DNA of 64,000 bases from Aquarana catesbeiana (Eukaryota; Chordata; Amphibia; Anura; Ranidae). Position numbers and translations under genes: made by a program. Shown here in pieces: positions 58,508 to 64,000 of the stretch; position 1 is the stretch's first letter; each line of letters opens with the position of its first letter. Location of the stretch: assembly GCF_042186555.1 (NCBI RefSeq), contig NC_133328.1, forward strand, positions 339,924,035 through 339,988,034. The letters run 5' to 3'. The notes under the pieces are model-generated. The model had not been told where the DNA came from. It saw only the letters and a program-made list of their open reading frames with translations, and made no database searches.

Positions 58508-61409
58508 CTAAGATTGATTGATAAAAGCGTTGATATCCCACTCGACATTGAGTCCGTGTGGCACATAGCACTTCATGAGGTGTATCCAAAAGGTTTTAAG
58601 TTTGGAGACCCCCCTTATGTTTGGTTCCCCCCTCCAATGTGGAACGAATTTGTCAATGATTTGGAACTTCGTTCCAGATGGATTTTGGTTGTGGTGGTGT
58701 AGGTAGTGTTTGGGAACACTATGATTTGTGCGTCCTTTTATTATAGCTGTGATGTGTTCGTTCACTCGTATAGAAAAATTACGTATAGTTCGTCCTATAT
58801 ACTGTTTACCGCAGGGACAGGTGATGAGGTATACGATGAACTTCGTGGTGCATGTGGCAAAGTGCTTCATCTTATATTCCCTCCCAGTTGAGGATGACAC
58901 AAAGGTTTCAATTCTACGGGATTTGCAGGCATTAAGTTTGCATACCGTGCATTTCCTGCAGGGGTAGAAGCCTTTGAGATTGTGGAAAAAGGATGGCGCC
59001 TTTGGAGGGTCCACCACACCCAGTGCAATCCGGCCCCCTATCGATGGTGCACCTTTATAAATCACTCCAGCCTGTTTAGGGAGTAATGGACCCAATATTC
59101 GGTCGTTTTTTAATACTTTCCAGTGCTTTGAGATAATACTCTTTATCTGTTTATGTTGGATAGAGTAATTGGTAAGGAAGGCCCATCTGTGTCTATCATC
59201 CGAAGATCTTTTAGGTTGCTCTACTAGCAGCGATGAACGATCGATGTGGGCTACTTTCTGGTTTTCGTGGTCAATTTGTCCTCCATCGTATCCCATCCCT
59301 TTTCTTTGAATCTAGATTTGATGGTCTCTGCTTGTCTGTAATAATCCGGTAAAAGGGAACAATTGCGTCTGATTCTCATCAGTTGGCTCCGAGGAACTGA
59401 TTTCAGCCATGCTGTATGGTGGCAGCTGTCAATCGGGATGTATCCGTTACGGTCGGTGACCTTAAAAAGGTTTTCGTCTCCAATTGACCGTTGACAGCTG
59501 TGATTTCTAAATCTAAGAAATGTATTGTAGAGGAGCTGGCTTCATAAGATAAGTGGATGCCCACTTCATTCTCATTTAGGGTCGACATGAAATGGTTCAG
59601 TGATTCCATGGTGCCTCTCCATAGGAGGAGGATGTCGTCGATGTACCTGGCCCACAGGGCCAGCTGTGGGGGTTTTAGGACCCCGACGACATCCTCCTCC
59701 CATTTGGCCATGAAGATATTGGCCAAACTGGGGGCAAATTTTGCCCCCATAGCTACCCCCTTTGTCTGCAGGTAATAGCGGTTATTGTACCAGAAGTAAT
59801 TCGACTTGGTAGCAAAACATAGCAAATCCATAATGAACCTCTTTTGGATCTTGGGGATGTTTTTGTCTCTTGACAGGAATAATTCAACTGCTCCTAGGCC
59901 CAGCTCATGGGGGATAATAGTGTATAGGGAAGTAACGTCTGCAGTTACTAATATGAGGTCATTGCTGTAGGTAATCTGCTGTAGTTTATTGATGGTGTCT
60001 CGGGTATCCTTCAAAAAAGATGGTATCGTTTTCACTATGGGTTGCAAGTAGTGGTCAATATATTTCCCTATACGAGAGGTTACGGAATTAATCCCACTAA
60101 TAATTGGGCGACCAGGAGGTTGGATGATGTTTTTATGTACCTTGGGCAGGTAATACATTATGGGGATGCGTGGAGCCACCGGAACCAAGAAGTTTTTTTC
60201 TTTTTTGTCTAATATGCCTAGCTGGAAGCCAGTATCAATCAGATCCACTAATGTTCTTTTAAAGCCTGTAGTGGGGTTAGATCCAAGGGGCAAATAGGTT
60301 TCTGTGTCACTTAGAATTCTGGTCATTTCTGCCTGATAGTCTTTTCTATCGAGAACGACAATTCCTCCGCCCTTATCAGCCGGGCGGATGACGAGGTCTT
60401 TGCGTTCGCAGAGAGACTTTAAACCTATTTTTATATTGGGATCAGTGTGAAATTTTTTATTTGGAAGTCCATCTAGGTCCTCCAATACTAAGTCATGGAA
60501 CACTTTAATGGAAGGGGCTATAGGTGCTGGGGGGTTGAATAAAGATGGGTTAGCTAACCCTGAGTGAACAGAATGAGAGTTCGCAAGAGGGTTTGGGGGC
60601 CTACTTGGGTTGGACGCAATGTATCTTTGCACATTAAATTTGCGCACAAATTTATGCACATCTATAAATGTAGAAAATTTACTTAATGTTTTTGGGGGGG
60701 CAAATTTCAATCCTTTGTTCAGGACACTGAGCTCCGCTGAGGTGAAGTCGGCTTTACTTAAATTAAAGATGCCGTTATCCTTTAAACCTGTTTTCTCTTT
60801 CCTGGTGCGCCTCCCCCCTCGGGTACCACGTTTTGTTCTGGATTTCGTGTGGGGTATTCTTGTTCTCTGTGAAAACCCCCCGGGTATATAGGCTTCGGCT
60901 TAGTCTGGTTGTAATTGAAGGGTGACCTATCGGAATAATCTCTGTCCCCATAGTCGTAACGATATTGGGAATTTCGATAATCATTAGATCGTTCATCTCT
61001 AAGTGGTGAGAATCTGTTTCTCATATTAATGGGGGTTCTTTGCGGATATGGTTGATAGTGCTGGTACATTCTGACTCATATTCCGTCTTCGAGGGGAGTA
61101 GTCCTGTCTGTATTCTTCATAGTGTACAGAACGATCCCTGTTGCCCCTACCTTTCCCCCTGTTGTTTCTTCCTCTATTTCCAGAGTAGGAGGGGGGGCCA
61201 TTGTGTTGGGTTGTAGAAACAAGGGGGGGATGGATGGGACGTCTGTTTGTTCCAATTGGGGGAGGTAGAGGTGCTGTGGGGGTATGTGACACCCTAGATT
61301 CAGCCGAACTTCCCGTTTCCATAGGCTGTGAAAACTCCTTCTGTGTTAAAGGTGCAACTGGTCCGATAATATTTTTTTTGGGATGTTTTACAAAACAATT
61401 ACCACTCAC
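58508..61409 (-). pseudogene. PLE-2 protein: Penelope-like reverse transcriptase with GIY-YIG endonuclease
   Basis: From 61409 down: a Gly/Arg/Asn-rich N-terminal region (RGRNNRGKGRGNRDR), then FNLSKADFTSAELSVLNKGL, the N-terminal core block. The RT (60710-59403) has VIRPADKGGGIVVLDRK, LPKVHKNIIQPPGRPIISG, TADVTSLYT, GVAMGAKFAPSLANIFM and the catalytic RYIDDILLLW, then FLDLEITAV. The endonuclease frame (59296-58508) has a Cys cluster CRKCTVCKLNAC and VYLITCPCGKQYIGRT, the GIY-YIG signature as modified in this class. Frame breaks lie near 61040, in the C/G run near 60820, in the A/T run near 59465 and near 59300. All are single-base type, so the copy is young but not open. Confidence 0.93.
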
Positions 61410-61514
61410 TTAATAAGTATACACTTCAAGTTTTAACACTCCTCTATAGAGATCACTGTTATTTGACTATTAACATGTGTCCCACCATTCGTTAGCGCCA
61501 CACTTTATTATCAC
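61369..61514 (-). repeat. PLE-2 terminal inverted segment, right copy
   Basis: Inverted partner of 45284-45430, ending exactly at the target duplication (TATCAC|TTATATG). In the sense of the element this is the 5' end, and the Penelope reading frame opens from within it. Confidence 0.92.
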
Positions 61515-61529
61515 TTATATGTTTTTAAT

Positions 61530-61855
61530 GCATTTTAATACATTTGTTGCACAATAATATTTCCTTTGTGGGTCTACTCTTCTCTTGTCTGAGCTGTATT
61601 ATCAAAGGATAACATATAGAGACGGGGCCCCATTCCTGGAGTGGTGAAGTGTCGGAACTTTCCTTAACAAAGCACAAATTGACCCACTTAACATCAAGGA
61701 GTCATCTGCATCTGGTGAGTGAGCACTTTTGTGGAGGCACTCGGGACCATGGCACTTGTGTTGAGGCTGGAGTGAAGCAGCACATCATTTTGTTTATGGA
61801 GCACGGAAACTTTATTTGGAGCACTTACAAATGATTAATTGCCTTTTACAAAGAT
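61530..61855. other. Unassigned sequence right of PLE-2
   Basis: Repeat-like sequence without recognised ends. It should be contiguous with 44832-45178 before PLE-2 inserted. Confidence 0.4.
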
Positions 61856-62742
61856 TTAAAGTGGTTGTAAACCCTCTCATATACACAGTGAAGTGAACAG
61901 CCTCAGATGATAGATAGAGATGAAACAAATCCTCCTACATAGGTTTTACATGTTTATCTGCAGTCTTCTTCTGTCTACACCCCATCAAAAGTGCAGATCA
62001 TATTAAAAATCTTTCTTAATCTGTCAGCAGCACAGAGGAGAGGGTGGAGAGACTGCAGTTACACTGTGTGAGAGCTGATTAGAGGAAAGGCACACACCCC
62101 CTCCACACAGCAGAAGAACTGTGTTCTGAATAGACAAACTCTGTTCTGAGCTCCCCCCAACACAAAAATACATTTCATGTGTCAGGAAAACTTTTCAGAA
62201 GTGACTAAGGCTCTATCAGAGGAATGAAGCACCAGAAAGAGATGACACTTATGCCGTGTACACACGGTCGGACTTTACGGCAGACTTTGCCCGGCGGACT
62301 TTTCGACTGACTTTATGACGGACTTTCTGAATGAACGGACTTGCCTACACACAATCCACCAAAGTCCGTTGAATTCGTACGTGATGACTTACGATCGGAC
62401 TAAAACAAGGAAGTTCACAGCCAGTAGCCAATAGCTGCCCTAGCGTGGCTTTTTGTCCGTCGAACTAGCATACAGACGAGCGGACTTTTCGACCGGATTC
62501 GAGTCCGTCGGATAGATTTGAAACATGTTTCAAATCTAAGTCTGTCCAACTTTTGAAAAAACAAAGTCCGCTGGAGCCCACACACGATCGAATTGTCCGA
62601 CGAAATCCCGTCCGCCAGGCAAAGTCTGCCGTAAAGTCCGACCTTGTGTACGCGGCATAAGAGGTTTGGAGAGATATAAGTAAACACTGAAGATATATGT
62701 GCTTTGCTCAAATTCCATGACTGAGGTTTCCAACCACTTTAA
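61856..62742. mobile_element. TTAA-bounded MITE with a second MITE inside
   Basis: The left end TTAAAGTGGTTGTAAACC and the right end GGTTTCCAACCACTTTAA are inverted repeats starting at TTAA, as in T2/Kolobok-type or piggyBac-type elements. The inner MITE at 62252-62657 adds 406 bp. No transposase. Confidence 0.8.
62252..62657 (-). mobile_element. MITE of the TGCCGCGTACACACG family
   Basis: The ends are TGCCGTGTACACACGG and its inverse TTGTGTACGCGGCA, with TA on both sides. The interior is the reverse complement of the copies at 13237-14037 (for example AACAAGGAAGTTCACAGCCA and CCAATAGCTGCCCTAGCG), so the orientation is minus relative to them. Confidence 0.85.
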
Positions 62743-63893
62743 GCACTTCATTGGACATTCTGGTTTATCAATGTTAATTCCCTAAACGTAATTCACAGAT
62801 TATAGAAGTTATGGGTTAATATAGAATATTACCGTATAGCACTGACATTTAATGTGTGTATATATAACATAAGCACATTTGTGTTGTATTTATTTAGATA
62901 TATATTTTTTTGCTCTAATTTGATGTTAGTACTGCTTATTATTTTCTTTATGCTTTATGTATTTGCCTGCAAATAACATGGGCAGCTTCTTTGTTGAAAA
63001 AAAAACAGCAAACAGACCCCTCCAAGGGTCTGCTATGTATTTTGAGGGAACTTTTGGAGGAGTTTGTGTGCTGCTTTATTTAACCACTTGCTGTCTGGAA
63101 AATTACTTACTTAGAACCCCCAAAAATGACATATTTTCTGAAAGTAGAAGCCCAGGAGAATAAATTGTGGTTGTTTCACTTTTTTATGTCACACGATATT
63201 TGTGCAGCCATTTATCAAATGCAAATTTTCTGTCAAAAATACACCTATATGCATTTTAGTAAATAGACAGAAAAAAATTAAGGATTTAAAATGTTGCAAT
63301 TCTTTAAAAGCCTTTACAGTTTACCAGTTTAGAGTTAAATGTGAGCTCTGTGTTAAATAATGTGTTTATGTGAAATCTTCATCAATTGATATAAATAATA
63401 TTTTAATTAGGAACAAATTTTAGTTAGATGGAAATATATTTAAACCATTAAGCATTATGTTCATGCTACTGTAAATAGTTCTGGCCTTTTGTTTTCCCTT
63501 ATCACATCCCACGTGGGTTGTAAACAGCAGTCTTCTTTGAATCCTCCAATCAGGCTGTGACCAATATACTTTTGCTAGGTACAGTGACCATTTAGGGAGC
63601 ATTATATTAGCCAAAGTACAGAAAGGAGGGGGGAATATAATGCTTTGTCACCAAGCTGTGCACTCTTTTTTGTGTTGGGACACACAGCAGTCAGCATGAC
63701 CCAGGGGTGCTTTATTTTTTTATTTTATTATTTATTGTATTTATATTTTATTACACATTTTTTAAATTTAACCTTATTGTTATCACAAGGAATGAACAAA
63801 ATCCCTTGTGATAACTTGAGCAGTGACAGGTACTCTATTCATATATCAGGAGTCTATTAGACCCCTGGTTCCTCCTGCCCTCCGAAACAGCTT
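62743..63893. other. Unassigned; includes a 12-bp perfect hairpin
   Basis: No gene supported. GTTATCACAAGG (63779-63790) and CCTTGTGATAAC (63804-63815) are perfect inverted arms with a 13-base loop. The hairpin and the sequence after it resemble frog repeat DNA continuing into the TTAA-type repeat at 63894. Confidence 0.45.
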
Positions 63894-64000
63894 ATTAACC
63901 ACTTCAGCCCCGGAAGGATTTACCCCCTTCCTGACCAGAGCACTTTTTACAATTTGGCACTGCGTCGCTTTAACTGCTAATTGCGCGGTCACTCAATGCT
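63894..64000 (+). mobile_element. Start of a TTAA-type frog repeat, cut by the window end
   Basis: TTAACCACTTCAGCCCCGGA matches the terminus type seen (inverted) at 23600-23615. GGCACTGCGTCGCTTTAACT and GCTAATTGCGCGGTC follow. I recognise this as one of the most common ranid repeat termini; the rest is outside the window. Confidence 0.6.

Larger units (their letters stand above)
45179..61529 (-). mobile_element. PLE-2: Penelope-like element with nested L1s, 15-bp target duplication
   Basis: TTATATGTTTTTAAT occurs at 45179-45193 and 61515-61529, enclosing 45194-61514. Without the two L1 copies (45539-56531) the element is about 5.3 kb. The protein-coding part is on the minus strand (61409-58508), followed by a 3' UTR (58507-56550) and a terminal part (45538-45194). 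The two ends carry inverted copies of a 146-bp segment. The left terminal copy has about 90 bp more, ending GCGCAATTTCTACACCTTTT on the minus strand. Penelope-like elements are known for direct or inverted terminal repeats, so this layout fits the class. Confidence 0.85.

Overview
The window looks like intergenic or intronic DNA of a frog, probably a ranoid anuran. It is AT-rich and made almost entirely of transposable elements of vertebrate type: L1/Tx1-like LINEs, Penelope-like elements (PLEs) with GIY-YIG endonuclease, a Tc1 transposon with very long inverted repeats, hAT elements with 8-bp target duplications, TTAA-bounded repeats, a tRNA-derived V-SINE and many MITEs. The frog assignment rests on recognising several of these as typical frog repeats; no host gene confirms it. 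I see no convincing host gene, no rRNA or tRNA gene, no CRISPR array and no prokaryotic operon structure. One 96-codon reading frame near 44.1 kb is the only host-exon candidate, and it is weak.

Layout. 0-10 kb holds old debris: an L1 fragment, a hAT MITE, a foldback element made of consecutive hairpins, an L2-like LINE 3' end, two MITEs and simple repeats. 10.6-21 kb is one decayed Penelope-like element (PLE-1) whose 5' part is inverted against its 3' part. PLE-1 was later hit by a V-SINE, a MITE dimer, a 4.2-kb hAT element carrying a large minisatellite, and a Tc1 transposon. 21.4-23.6 kb is a TTAA-type frog repeat with an L1 remnant and a MITE inside. 25.7-31.9 kb is a full-length L1 (L1-A) with an intact ORF1, a broken ORF2 and a clear target duplication. 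33.1-43.75 kb is a second L1 (L1-B) whose ORF2 is split by a solo LTR (5-bp duplication) and a 4.1-kb AT-rich hAT-like element (8-bp duplication); removing both restores the reading frame across the sites.

45.2-61.5 kb is a second Penelope-like element (PLE-2), bounded by a 15-bp target duplication and ending in inverted copies of one terminal segment. A minus-strand L1 (L1-D) inserted into PLE-2, and a plus-strand L1 (L1-C) then inserted into the 3' UTR of L1-D. L1-C keeps an uninterrupted 1246-residue ORF2 with endonuclease, reverse transcriptase and Cys-rich C-terminus, but its ORF1 is broken in a C homopolymer. 61.8-64 kb contains a TTAA-bounded MITE with another MITE inside, and the beginning of a TTAA-type repeat cut by the window end.

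The genes do not form a pathway: each is an autonomous mobility gene or a remnant of one. Non-autonomous elements (MITEs, SINE, hAT derivatives) would depend on transposases or LINE proteins supplied from elsewhere. The most informative content is the insertion stratigraphy. Several insertions can be removed exactly by their target duplications, which gives a relative order of events and independent support for the boundaries.
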